From NCBI GenBank assembly GCA_013398955.1, contig VWPU01006147.1, positions 1 to 64,000 of the forward strand: DNA of 64,000 nt, given 5' to 3'. The notes beneath the pieces are model-generated. The model did not search any database. It was not told the origin of the DNA and saw nothing but the letters and a program-made list of their open reading frames with translations. This document shows, piece by piece, positions 1 through 10,209 of the stretch (positions within the stretch are counted from its first letter, which is position 1; each line of letters starts with the position of its first letter). Source of the stretch: Callaeas wilsoni. Its lineage: Eukaryota > Chordata > Aves > Passeriformes > Callaeidae. Both the position numbers and the translations under genes were made by a program.

Positions 1-119
1 CCTCCGGCGCGGCCCCGGCCGACTGCAGGACCCGCGCCCGCAGAAGCAGCGCGCGCCTCCGGGAGAGGCGGCGGCCTCGGGGCCCCTGCGGCCCCCGAGC
101 GGGGCCGGAGCCACAGAAG
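1..119 (+). other. Possible 5' exon of an unidentified plus-strand gene
   Basis: The segment lies in the CpG island and ends at CAGAAG followed by GTACTG, an acceptable splice donor after base 119. All three forward frames are open across it, but none contains an ATG, so it could be 5' untranslated sequence or the end of a coding exon starting outside the window. A matching acceptor with a pyrimidine run (ending TGTTTCAG at base 310) follows 191 bases later. The product is unknown. The call rests on base composition and splice-site shape only. Confidence 0.35.
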
Positions 120-265
120 GTACTGCCATTGCCCAGGGTGGGCGGGGAGCCAGCCCGACCTCCGCCCGGGCGGGCACCGACGGCTCGGCGCGATGGTGGG
201 GCCCGGCCAACAGGGCCAGCGGACCCGCGAGGAGCTCCCCTCTGCAGCCTCGGTGCCAGCGGGAA
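1..265. promoter_or_regulatory. CpG island, probable promoter and first exon
   Basis: The first 265 bases are very GC-rich and full of CpG, GCGC and GGCGG-type (Sp1-like) motifs, in sharp contrast to the AT-rich, CpG-poor rest of the window. In birds such islands mostly mark promoters and first exons. The island is cut by the window edge, so its full extent and direction are unknown. A splice-donor-like site on the plus strand (CAGAAG, then GTACTG) suggests a first exon running left to right. The minus-strand segments next to it would instead end at the island. Transcription from either strand, or both, fits. Confidence 0.7.
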
Positions 266-310
266 GAGCTTCCACGCAAGGCTGTCTTCCCTCCCCCATG
301 ACTGTTTCAG

Positions 311-434
311 CTGAAGCCGCATCAGAAGATGCCAGCTGTATTAAGCGTCTCAAGACCCACATGTTTAGCAGCCACGCAACATTTCAGACAATACCTCTCT
401 TTCAATGAGAAGTGCGCTTTGACATAGAACAAAA
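311..434 (+). other. Possible second plus-strand exon
   Basis: A good acceptor (CCTCCCCCATGACTGTTTCAG) ends at 310, and a weaker donor (AAAAG, then GTGACT) follows 434. In the frame starting at 311 there is an ATG at 329 in good context (A at -3), but it gives only a few dozen residues before a TAG at about 425. If this exon is real it is probably untranslated, or it carries a short upstream frame. It overlaps the minus-strand coding-like segment at 322-522. At most one of the two is likely to be translated, and the sequence alone does not decide which. Confidence 0.25.
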
Positions 435-522
435 GGTGACTAGCAAGGTGCCAGAAAACCTCCAGATCTGGTCTGACTTCTGCAAGCACCCTTGTGCAGT
501 TCACAGCCTCAGTAATGGTCAA
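322..522 (-). other. Open frame beside the CpG island, possible terminal exon
   Basis: A 66-codon minus-strand frame starts with ATG and ends in TGA at 322-324, with a hydrophobic middle (FWHLASHLLFYVKAHF) and several Cys. An acceptor-like GTGCTTGCAG lies inside it, so an exon could start partway. It overlaps the possible plus-strand exon at 311-434. No minus-strand AATAAA is visible between here and base 1, which argues against this being a complete 3' end. It may be chance. Confidence 0.2.
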
Positions 523-536
523 TTCCTTGTCCGCTA

Positions 537-674
537 CCTGATGTTAAAATCCAGTAACAGCTGCCACAAACGCACCCTGGAGAACACATCGCTCCTGCAC
601 AACAGAGGCCATGTTTCATGCAGCCCTACTGCCTCCTGCACAGAAGGTGCTAAAGCTGCCTGCTTTGACTGCTC
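537..674 (-). other. Coding-like minus-strand segment, possible exon
   Basis: On the minus strand a 46-codon open frame runs from just after two stops (TAG TAA) to a TAG at 534-536, and a donor-like CAG/GTAGCG overlaps its end. The peptide includes SVQEAVGLHETWPLL and ends RLWQLLLDFNIR, an ordinary leucine-rich helical composition. On the plus strand an overlapping 89-codon frame (412-681, opening with GTG, not ATG) is also open, so the strand call is weak. No family is recognised. It would follow the 925-1077 piece in the same proposed gene. Confidence 0.22.
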
Positions 675-924
675 TTACTAAAAGCATATCCCGAGTAGAC
701 CAAATAATGATATTTTTACTGAAAGCAGTTCAAGTTTTTTCCAAATGGCACTGGATCACGTGCAAGCAGCTGATATGCCACCTTCTGCCAACCAGGACTG
801 CTGCTACAGCTTTCAACACTGCTGGTGCTGGTACCTGAAGAAACTTGTAGGTAAACCCTGGACAATTCCACATTCTGCAGTATAATCACCAGTACTGCAC
901 TGCTCTCCCACAAATGATGTCTGC

Positions 925-1077
925 TCAAACAGCTGTGAGATGTACCATGAGTCCTACTTGCTCCTGGAGCCTGTCCACAAATTGGATTACATCTTGCACT
1001 GCTGATAGTTCTTTTGGTGGAAGGGTAGAATCTTGGGTCAGTTGATTTGGAAGTCCTGAAGTTCCAATTACTCGTAT
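925..1077 (-). CDS. Coding-like exon of an unidentified minus-strand gene
   Basis: Read on the minus strand, the segment starts right after a good acceptor (TGTTTGTTTTCCAG) and gives 50 residues before a TGA at 925-927. The composition is protein-like and hydrophilic, beginning IRVIGTSGLPNQ, with an acidic, helix-prone stretch (KELSAVQDVIQFVDRLQEQ) that could be amphipathic. The complementary frame also has few stops, as expected opposite real coding sequence. It joins the exon-like piece at 1189-1280 in phase 0 across a 111-bp candidate intron. The donor-like GTAGGA after DRLQEQ offers another exon end before the stop. I do not recognise the family. It may be a C-terminal exon or part of a decaying copy. 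Confidence 0.4.
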   Translation of the reverse strand: MRVIGTSGLPNQLTQDSTLPPKELSAVQDVIQFVDRLQEQVGLMVHLTAV

Positions 1078-1188
1078 CTGGAAAACAAACACCACAACAG
1101 TTCTGGTTATCTGTTGTCTGCTTCCATCTGAGAGGAATGGGCAGAGATTGCAGAAGACACAAATATTAAAAAGTTATTCTGCATTCAC
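1078..1188 (-). other. Candidate 111-bp intron, minus strand
   Basis: On the minus strand the interval starts GTGAAT and ends TTTTCCAG. Removing it joins codon AAA of the upstream segment to ATA of the downstream one without a frame change. Reading through instead meets a stop within five codons. The length is ordinary for a small vertebrate intron. The donor is not optimal (AAA before GTGAAT), so this is suggestive rather than firm. Confidence 0.35.
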
Positions 1189-1280
1189 TTTCAGAGCATG
1201 AATAAATTTGAGGTGGTCAGAGCTGGCCTTACAGACCTTGCCCACTGAGTAAACCAGGTCTTGTTTTTTGTGAGTAAGTA
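1189..1280 (-). CDS. Coding-like exon upstream of the 925-1077 exon
   Basis: On the minus strand this reads as a basic, helical-looking segment including KKQDLVYSVGKVCK and DHLKFIHALK, then a donor-like GTGAAT. The 5' boundary is uncertain: an acceptor-like CCCTAACCCAG ends at 1281, but the same frame is open further upstream, to about 1365. The opposite strand carries its own good acceptor (TTCACTTTCAG, ending at 1194) and strong donor (GTAAGT at 1274), so strand is not settled. I do not recognise the product. Its in-phase joining to the next segment is the main support. Confidence 0.35.
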
Positions 1281-1285
1281 CTGGG

Positions 1286-1395
1286 TTAGGGCAGGCCTGG
1301 GAGCACACGGTATGGACAGAAAAAGCTACCAAGTTTTTCACCAGCATCAAGTAAAAGGGTCTCAAGCTGAATGGAAGCTGTTCCTAGAGAGCAGC
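1286..1395 (-). pseudogene. Coding-like minus-strand segment ending in a frame break
   Basis: A long pyrimidine tract and acceptor (CTTCTCAG) end at 1396, and the next bases give a protein-like frame with LGTASIQLETLLLDAGEKLG and FFCPYRVL before a TAA at 1286-1288. The following segment (1189-1280) is offset by one base from this frame. Removing a 49-bp donor-to-acceptor interval (1281-1329) would restore the frame, but that is short for a vertebrate intron. A frameshift in a decaying gene, or an assembly error, fits about as well. No family is recognised. Confidence 0.3.
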
Positions 1396-1629
1396 CTGAG
1401 AAGGAGAACGAGTGAAAGTAGGCAAGGGAAGCAGGAGCACAGGTTGCTCCCCAGGCCTAATGTGGAGACTGTGAGCATCCCTGGAATACATGCTGGCACA
1501 GGTAGGGGGCACAGGCTTTGGGCATGGTCTCTCCAGAATCTGCAGAGGGCAGCAAGGTGGTCCTTCTCTGATGCAAGTTTGGTGGATTAGAGCTGCAATT
1601 TCCTGCAAAGTCTCTCCCTTTACTTTTCC
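1384..1629 (-). other. Open minus-strand segment, possible exon
   Basis: The frame is open from a TAG at 1630-1632 to a TAG at 1384-1386. Its first third looks protein-like (GETLQEIAALIHQTC), preceded by an AG acceptor with a poor pyrimidine tract. The rest is rich in Pro, Leu and Cys and runs over the pyrimidine tract that seems to be the acceptor of the next segment, so only the first part is likely to be exon, if any. I see no good donor after it. It may be chance. Confidence 0.2.
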
Positions 1630-1630
1630 C

Positions 1631-3192
1631 TAATTGGCAGCCTCCAAATACAAGCAAGAATTATGCGATCTGTGGAAACCAAACTGCCTGTTAGCCGGAG
1701 AGAAAGCTTATCCCTCCCTCTTCAGATCGGGGTTTAAGCAGGCTGACCAGGCAATGTGTGTTGGGAAACTTGCCCGGCTAATGAAAAAAAGAACTTCATT
1801 CCTCAAAGCTGCCAGACCACTGCCTTTCACTAGTGCTGAGAACAACTGGACTACTTGCCACAGTAAGGATTAGTGACGTGAGTGTTTTGCAGGGCTGGTT
1901 TTAGTATTGCAGCTACTTCAAATTATCAGAGTGTAGAGTGGGTTTTTTCTCCTTTTATCTGTTAAAGGCTGCTGATATTTAGTACACCTACCTTTGTTAC
2001 ACAATTGTCATTTAGTGCATCTTTTCCCCTATTTTCTAAATCTAAACAATTTTTCAATTTACTTAGAAGAAAAAGGAGGAGGAAACACTGAAGGCTACAA
2101 TAAGACAACACAGTAGAGCTTTGGTTTTCAAAGTAAATTGTAAGGGAGGGGAAATCACAGGAGTAAACCCAAATGCTTAGAACATCTGAATGAATGGAGA
2201 AGAAAAATTAATTTTATGTTGTTTCACAACATCTCTCTCATAAATCACTAGCAATTAGAACCAGCTAAAGCAGGACAAATTTGTAGCATGTTTGTAGAGG
2301 CCACAATCTAGGACCACCTACACAAGCAAAAAGAAAAAGCTGCTTTGCTCTAGCAAAAAGAGAGGGTGCCCACAAAGTGAGAGCACTATGAGCAAAGGAA
2401 ATAGGGTGACAGTTCGCTTGATGTTTATATAATGGATGAAAACCATCACGACTTTTGTCCAAAACTCTCTCCATGAACCTATTCTGCTAAGACATTTCCT
2501 GCGCATTGAAAAGGTCTTCCTCATTCTTCAGTGTATTTCTAGCTTCCAGTCCCTACCAAGATGGTTCATTAACTTTGATCACTAAGCTTGTTTCAACAAG
2601 TGAGATGGCATTAGCAGCCAAGACAGGTATGCTGAGAAACTTGAGGATAAACGTTTAGTTAGATGAAAGAGGGCTTTAGAAATTGCTGCAGATACTACCT
2701 GCAATAGATCCTACCAGAAGGATCAGTAATGGAACAAAAAGGGACAAGTATCACTGAACATCTCCTATTGACTTCGCTGATTTCATGTAGATACAATGAT
2801 TAATAACTTTAAAAATTCTAATTTTAAAAGTCACATAAATTTTACATGATTCTGGAGTAGAGGAGGTATAAAGATCATTTGGACACTTTTTCAGTGGCAG
2901 AGGAAGTGGCAGAAGAGCTGTAATGCACACAGCCACCAGCCACACAGAAAGCAACTCTTGGGCAGGACAGGCACGAGGTAGAGAGCACACAAATTTGTGC
3001 AACAAAACCACAGTTCACACAAGAACACCAAGACACCATTCTGCCAGCATTCACTGCCCATTAATGTGCACGCCTGCTTTGAACCTGAGGTAGTCACTAA
3101 GAGTCTTCTACACACATAACTAACCCAGCTGTTGAAATACCTTCCTCCAAAAAGAATGCCAAAGTACATTCCTGACCCAGGAGTTACATGGA
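1631..3192. other. AT-rich non-coding stretch
   Basis: I see no repeat, RNA gene or convincing exon here. Open frames are short, and their translations are rich in Cys, Leu and Phe with no family resemblance. Splice-like motifs occur, but none flanks a protein-like frame. Confidence 0.6.
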
Positions 3193-3330
3193 AGCATAGA
3201 ATATCTTAAGTTGGAAGGGACCCATAAGGATCCCAGAGTCCATCTCCCTGCTCCTCACAGGACAGGACTAAAACTAAATCCCATGACTAAGAGCATCATC
3301 TAGACTCTTAAACAACAGCCCACGTTGTCG
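3193..3330 (-). repeat. CR1 LINE 3' fragment (CR1-Y-like)
   Basis: The plus strand reads catagaatatcttaagttgg, then aagggacccataaggatccc and agtccatctccctgctcc. This is the reverse complement of the CR1 3' end in the variant with 'atatc..gagttggaagggacccaca'. The copy is 5'-truncated and diverged, as CR1 copies usually are, and no reverse-transcriptase frame remains. The boundary near 3330 is approximate: similarity fades after the 'gactcttaaacaaca' portion. Confidence 0.85.
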
Positions 3331-6300
3331 GGTCTGGGCTACCCCTGGCCACACCGCAGATGTCACACATGTCAAAGGGGACTGTCGAGCCTTTGTAGGA
3401 AGCTTTATTAGCTCCAGTCTAGCAGTTGTACAGAACATACTGATGCAGAGATGAATAACCATGAGGGCAAAGCTTGAATAACATGGCAGAGTTACAGCTG
3501 TTCCTCCTCTACAAGTTGCCAAGAGTAAGGCACCTTCCATTGGACACATCCCTGTGGTTTTGATGTCTTTGCAGGAAAAAAGAAATAAAAAAATTCATAA
3601 ATTGAGGATATTTAGAAGAGCAGAGTGAAGCAAGGCATAGGACACCGACCAGGTCTTCAGTACAGTTCTGATGTCATTGTGCTTATATACCAATATTCAA
3701 AGAAGAGCTTAAAAATAGATAAATCTATTCTTTGTAGCCACATTCTGTAGCATATCTTTTAATGGGTTACAAAACTTTAGTTAATTAAATTTTACAGTAG
3801 GACAAGAAACTGCTTCCACTGGAAACACATACAGCAACTCTCTCAAAATTATGCAACGCATTAAGCTTCAGCAAAAACAGGCAGACTGGTAAACTAAAGG
3901 TATGGAACCTGAATATTTGGCAGTAATTAAATTATACACTACCTGAACAGTATTCTCTCATATCCTAGATGAAAACAAAATAAAAAAATAACAGGAAAGA
4001 AATAAGACAACTGTGCTAGAGGCACTTTGACTGGATGCAGCTTCAGTGGACCCTTTCCCACAACCTTTATATCTAAGCAAAGTAGAAAGCTCATCAAACA
4101 GTTCAGCTGGAATTTGCACTCACAGACATAATTTTGTTTGTTTTAAAGACTGAGGAGCATTTGTTAACCAGCTAGCACAGCACAGATTCAGTGGAATCTC
4201 CTTCTTCCTGCTGTAAACTCATAGTGTAAACTATGAGCTGCTTTTCATTGTTAAGCCTCTATTTCCACTTTCCTCTCTTATCATTTGGATTCATTCCTTA
4301 TTGGATTTTCTGTTTCTGAAAGAAAGTGGAGAAGCACACAACATACAAAGTAAAGAATCCTTTGTGCTTATCTGTACAGCACAATGTCCACAATCAGTAT
4401 CTCCTGATATAAAGAGTAGCACAGGTCAATTTTTGAAAATTCAAGACCTTCTGTGAGTGAATTAAGGTAAAAGGCCCAGAGATATCAACCTCTCTCAGCA
4501 AGCTGGTTTTGCTGCTGTTTTCTTGCAGATAGTTTAAAAAATTATTGAATATTTTCCTTTAGCCAGATGAAGACTTTTCTCACTTTCCATACACTTGCAG
4601 ACAACCTCTTCCTCCCACAAAGGTATGCTAATTGAATTAGAGGAGCAACTCAGCCTGCCCATATGCTCTAGAGAGTTGAAGGGAAACAGGGAAGAGAACA
4701 ATCTGATCCAAAGATACATTTTCATTCTCAAGAAAATGGAAGATTTTTTTAGTGAAGATCAATAAATGAGATGTCATTTCTGAAACCTTGGATCACTTCA
4801 GTCCAAAGTGGAGGTGGTTGATTTCTAATTAACTCTTGCTTCAGTACTACCTTCTTCGCTGTGTTCTTACTCAAGAGCTGTTTCCTCAAATACCACATTT
4901 ATTATAGAGTTCATCCATAATATCAGACTGATAACTCACACTTGTGCAAAAAGACGTGTCTCTCTAAAAGTAATAGTAGATTAAAAGCAGGTTAAAGGAG
5001 GAAAAAAAAGCTTGTCCTTGATAAAAAAAAATATTCCTATTGTCTGGATGATAATTTTGTACATGCCTTCATACATCTCTGTCATTCTCTCAATGAATTT
5101 CCAGTAATCTCACCATTTCCAACAGCACACCTTCCAAAAGGTGAGGAAGTTACCGTGCAAACTATCTGCCCCTTCCCACTCCATCCCAACCCAGCCATGT
5201 CACAAACGTTCTGGACAGGTGGTGGAAAGCTCTCACAAGTTTCCCATTGCAACAGCAAGGAGCTGCACCTGTACCCATTCTGATTTGCCTTCTTTTTCTC
5301 CAGGTCACAGAACTTGATCTTCTAGCTTAGAAACACAAAAAATACCTTCATTGTACATGTAACAAAAAAATTACACAACCCATCAGTATAATCAAGCGGA
5401 CCAAATATACAGCAGACATATTACAGCTTAGATGAGCATTAAAACTGAATTATGCCAGAAATGCAGAAGAGTAAGTAGTAATTTTATTTTAAATGGTCAG
5501 TTTTTACATAATTTGCAGCCTCATTTTATTTATTTAAACACTGTATATAGTAAAATATTTTTATTTCAAGGAAAATGGAAAGCTGTCTACTGCATGCAAA
5601 GGTCAGCTTGTATTAAAGAAAACATATATTCTGCTGCCTGCTTTAACTCTTTGAGAGCTTTGAGCTCCACAATAGAACAGCTTGTGTCTTTTATAATAGT
5701 AAGTCCAAAATTTTATATATTTTATACAGACTAAAAAGATTAATATGAAGCTTCAAGTATTATGCTGAAAAAAGAATCCTTGGAAGAGAAAATTCATAGT
5801 GAATATATTCCAGCATGTTAATGGAACAAAGGCATAGTAAGACAGAAGAGATCTGCTTTTCTCTGTGTTTGGAGATGAGAGAGAAGAGGGCAGAACTATT
5901 TAGCTTTCACCACTGACAGTTCTAATACTGTAAAAACAAATTTGGTTGTTGTTGAGTTGTCTTCATGTTCTATAAAGCACCAAAACCCAAAATAAGCCTT
6001 GCAACTTTTTCAGCTTTTTTTCATCTGATGAAAAATAAGTGCTTTATAATCAAACAAAATATTTAATTTGATCTGAAATTAAAAGATATGTTTTGTGCCT
6101 TGATTTTTTTAACTTCCTCATAAAAATGATGTTGAGATATGTTTCAAAGTAAAACAATATTTTCTGTAAAAAACCAAACGAAACCAACAAAACCCAAAAC
6201 AAATTCCTGAAACGCATTTAAAAAGGAACATCAAGGTCTTGCATATTTTCCAATTTCTTCTTCTTCAGTTGAATAAATCAATCAGAAATTAGAGTTCTTT

Positions 6301-8262
6301 AAATTGATCCAACCATGGATTTTTCTAGCCAAAAAACTCACTCCATTTTGAGTACAGCTCTGGAGAGCTCTCTGGTTGCTTTTGTACAGTGACCATGGGG
6401 ATTCTTACATATTATCAAGTACACAAGTGCACACAGGTTGCTCAGGAATAGCCACGAGACTCTCAGTATCTCAAACTAGGAGCATCAACCATCCTCAAAT
6501 GAAATTTCAGCTTAAGTAAGCCTGGCAATGGAAAATCCCAGTTCTCTATTTCTGAATCTCTCCAAGCCTATGAATACAGCCCTGAGACTGCTAATGCATC
6601 TCTCCTCTTTTCCTTTTTGAGAGAGTCATTTTTCATTAAAAGAAAGCCATTATTTAAAAGCAAAAACAGGCTATGTAAAATATCCTAACAAATGTACTTG
6701 CACATACGATATGCTCTCATTTAGAAAAAAATTGCCCTACAGGTTTCATGTAAAAATAGAAAGCTTTTCCTACACAAAGTTTTAGTAGTTGAGGTTTGAA
6801 TCTTGTGACTAGGAGACTTCATGATAACCCACACAGTTATTTCGAAGTTTAAAGCAAAAGTAAAACCTGCCGTACTCCATATTCTTAGAGTACTTTTCCA
6901 TTTCAGCTTGTCACTTACAGTAAATTTTGTGTTACATTTCTTTCTCTCTTTACTACCTTCAATAATATGTAGGATTCTTTCATAATTCCTCATGGCAATC
7001 CTTGTTGCTATTGTAGAGATTTGACCATCATTTGAAAATGACATAAAGCAGAAACTCAGGCAAAACTACCAAAGATTAAAAAACATAAATAAAAATCTAC
7101 AAAAGTAAAATCCTAGGAGGTGAATAACTAACATGAAAATCAGCTTGCTTACAGAAAAGAGAATTTTTTTTTTCCACATGCTTCATGACAATGTTACCCT
7201 ATGGACATATTGACAAGGTCCACAGGATTTTTCCCAGATTCTTTTTGCAGTTTCCACCATGTTTCATCCCTGCAGGCCTGCCACTACTCACCCAAAGTAA
7301 TCAACACAGATTTCACAGTGTGCTTTTTCTCACCTTAGCATGATGGCCATCATTTTCCTCCAACTCAAGGAGAGAAGGAAATAATATTTACAGCACTAGC
7401 TTTACACTAATAAAAATTTTCTTTACGTTTTCTATAACCTTTATAATGCACTGATATTTTCCTGGTACATATACCAGTGAACACTACGGCTGTGCCTCCC
7501 CTCCACTGAGACTCACAGTTTTACAAGATCTTTATTGTGATTTTCAATTACCATAAGGAACCGAGAGATCAGAGAACAATTTTCAAAGGAACAACAAGCG
7601 TTTCACTTTAGAGTTCATTACTAATGTTTGTGACTTTTCATAAATCAATACAAACAGGCAAGAACAACATAGCAGTTCTACTTAAGAATTTTTTTATTGT
7701 CTGAATGTAAAACTGCACTACTAACAAATATTATCTTTAAACTCTCTTTTTTCCCTAATCTTGTAAAATTTGTCTGAGAAGAAATTGTTTTAAATCAATT
7801 AGTTTAGACTTTGAGAGCCAAAAGATTTATATTTCTCACAAAAAACAAAAGCCAACCTGAAACATTTTATTTCTAGTGATCACCAGTTTTCCACTGGGAA
7901 TTTTAAGCTTTGCTTACTTTCTATCCACCCCTCAAAAAATGCCAAAATCTAACAAAACCAGGAGAAAGAGGTTTAGTGAATAAGAAACAATTGATAGGGC
8001 TTTTAACACAAGTGCTTTATGTCCCTCTGCATCAAGCAGACATGAGGAAAGCAGCAGCATGTGATGATTTTCCAAAACGAATGGTATTAGCTATTCTATC
8101 ATTTCAGGTTCGCAAATCCTGGAGAGCAATTTCTTACTAAAGATTAAAAAGCCCTTAATACTATTCCACCTCAAAATCTTCCAGCTACATTATGGGATCT
8201 TGTGTCCTTTCATCTGGCATGCTGGGCCCCCGTCTGGTCAGTTCTGAGCTTATGTTCCAACA

Positions 8263-8279
8263 CAAAAAAAAAAAAAAAA
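8263..8279. repeat. A17 homopolymer
   Basis: An uninterrupted run of A. It could be the tail of an old retroposed sequence, but nothing recognisable precedes it and I see no flanking direct repeat. Confidence 0.9.
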
Positions 8280-9217
8280 TTTAGGAATGCCCTTTGCATC
8301 AGTGCTCAGAGTAGAAGCTTCATGTGATATAAAGTTTACATTCCTTTTAATCTCATCTCACAACTCTCTTCCATAGGGACATCTTTATCAAGGAATGGAT
8401 TCTTGGCCTAGGATGCTGAAATTAAAAATTCCTTACTAATTAATTTTTAGTTGGCACAAATCAGAGTCTTTTTAAGTTCAGTAGGAACTGTAAGTCTATT
8501 CTCCTTGTTTAACCACACATAATTAAAGATAAATAAATAGCCAAGCTCTGTTTTTTCCCCAGATGAATGTACTGATTACCACAGTAAGTTTTTCTGCAGA
8601 ACTTCAGTCTGGGGATGTGAGATTTTTAAGAGTCCAACTCTCCAAATGCTTTCCCCTGAGAGAGGAAGGGATGGGGGAAGTGAATAGTTCTGAAACTATC
8701 ATAAAAACTTTCCAGCAATATTTTTTAAAAGCCCATAATTGTTTGTAATACTCGAAGACGGAAGAGTTGTTTAAATGACCATGCTTCCATACCACACTTT
8801 TATAAGCAAATTTGTGCACACTCTGGACTGCACACACAGACATAGGACAACCATGCATTTGGTCAAGACTTTCTGTCAGTTAATTAGAGTTATGTGCCCC
8901 TTTTGGCTACACACAATTAATAGAATGTATACCTCAGACTTCATGGGCAAGCAGAACATCCAGAAAGCAAAAAACTCAGTGTCAATGGATTTACACATAT
9001 TTATACATGAAAAGATTGGGGGTTTGGAGAAGTAAGAGTTCAGAAAGCATATAACTACCAAAGAACAAAATTAATAAAATGCTTTACGTGATACATGCCT
9101 AAATGCTTTGCTGAACTCAGACCTCATAAGTACCAGGAACAGGGTCTTTAATATTCTGGATTTGAAAATGGACTATTAAACCACAATATTTTTAAATTAG
9201 TAAAGCTTCCTCCTGAG

Positions 9218-9239
9218 AAAAAAAAAAAAAAAAAAAAAA
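9218..9239. repeat. A22 homopolymer
   Basis: The longest A run in the window. The upstream sequence (agtaaagcttcctcctgag) is not a repeat family I recognise. It is likely polymorphic in length. Confidence 0.9.
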
Positions 9240-10197
9240 CTAAAATATAAGGTCTGTCAGTTTTTTTCTTTATAAATGTCCCCTCTTTTTGAAGTTTTGA
9301 TTCAAGCTCAATAAACTGGGTGGTACCAGTGGTCCCAGACCTACAATAAACTATTTTACTGTTGGAAAACTAAGCTGTCTTTTGTGAGTGGTTACATGAT
9401 TTCAATTCTGTTCCCTTGACAGCATCTATGGAATTATCAAGAGGAGTTAGAAGAAGTCATGACAACAACAAGCCTCTCTATGATCTCTGTGTTCACCCTG
9501 AAATGAATTTCCATACACTGTGTAATCAAAGTGCTCACTGCATGTACTTGGTGCTTTGGTTTCTGGACCATCAGCAAAGCAGAAGAAACTAACAGAGAGG
9601 TTCAAAACAAGCCCCTTGCTGAAAACATACATGGAATGACTTCATGCTTTCAGAATTAGCTCCAAGGAAGCCTAAGCCAAGTTACAGTACTTGTTTTGCC
9701 AGTACCAGGAAGCAAGACATCAAAATAACCACAAATAGTTAAACAATATTCCTCTGTTCTTGTCAGGCAGATTGACACAGATGCAGCAACCTGCTTGAGC
9801 CTCTGAGGAGGTTAGACCAGGGAGCCAGCAAACCCAGGGATGTTCATCACAGCCCTGCCACCGCACTCACACCTTTCCCCCTCTGCCCTGTCCCTTTTGC
9901 TTTGCTCTGCTCCTGCTGCTAAAAAACAGCACCATGGTTTAGAAGAGCTGCCCAGTCACCAGAGCCACAAACTCACAACAGAAATAACTCCAGCTCTTCA
10001 AATCTCCATGCTCAGGGTTTCAAAAAGCAGGACTTGACCTACAGCTGGAGAATTTTGGGAGCTACCTCAGAACTGCCAAAGCCCAGCAGCTGTAGCAGAC
10101 TCCTGACAGAAGCCAGTCAGATCAGAAACCATTTAACCATGATACCTGTCAGCTTTTTCAGAACCCTCATTCTTCCCCATATGTACAACACTACAAA

Positions 10198-10209
10198 GTA
10201 GTAGTAGTA
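10198..10209. repeat. Short GTA trinucleotide repeat
   Basis: About four tandem GTA units running into TATATA. Short, and probably not functional. Confidence 0.7.

Noticed and set aside
716..1162. Single 148-codon minus-strand frame read straight through
   Set aside because: It crosses the candidate intron and runs out of phase with the more protein-like frame at 925-1077. The spliced reading is preferred.
2751..3169. Minus-strand Cys/Trp/Leu-rich frames that look like membrane proteins
   Set aside because: The hydrophobicity comes from translating CA-rich non-coding sequence in reverse. The two frames overlap and neither has a family resemblance.
9218..9239. A22 run as the tail of a processed pseudogene
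   Set aside because: No coding-like sequence precedes it, and no flanking direct repeat is seen.
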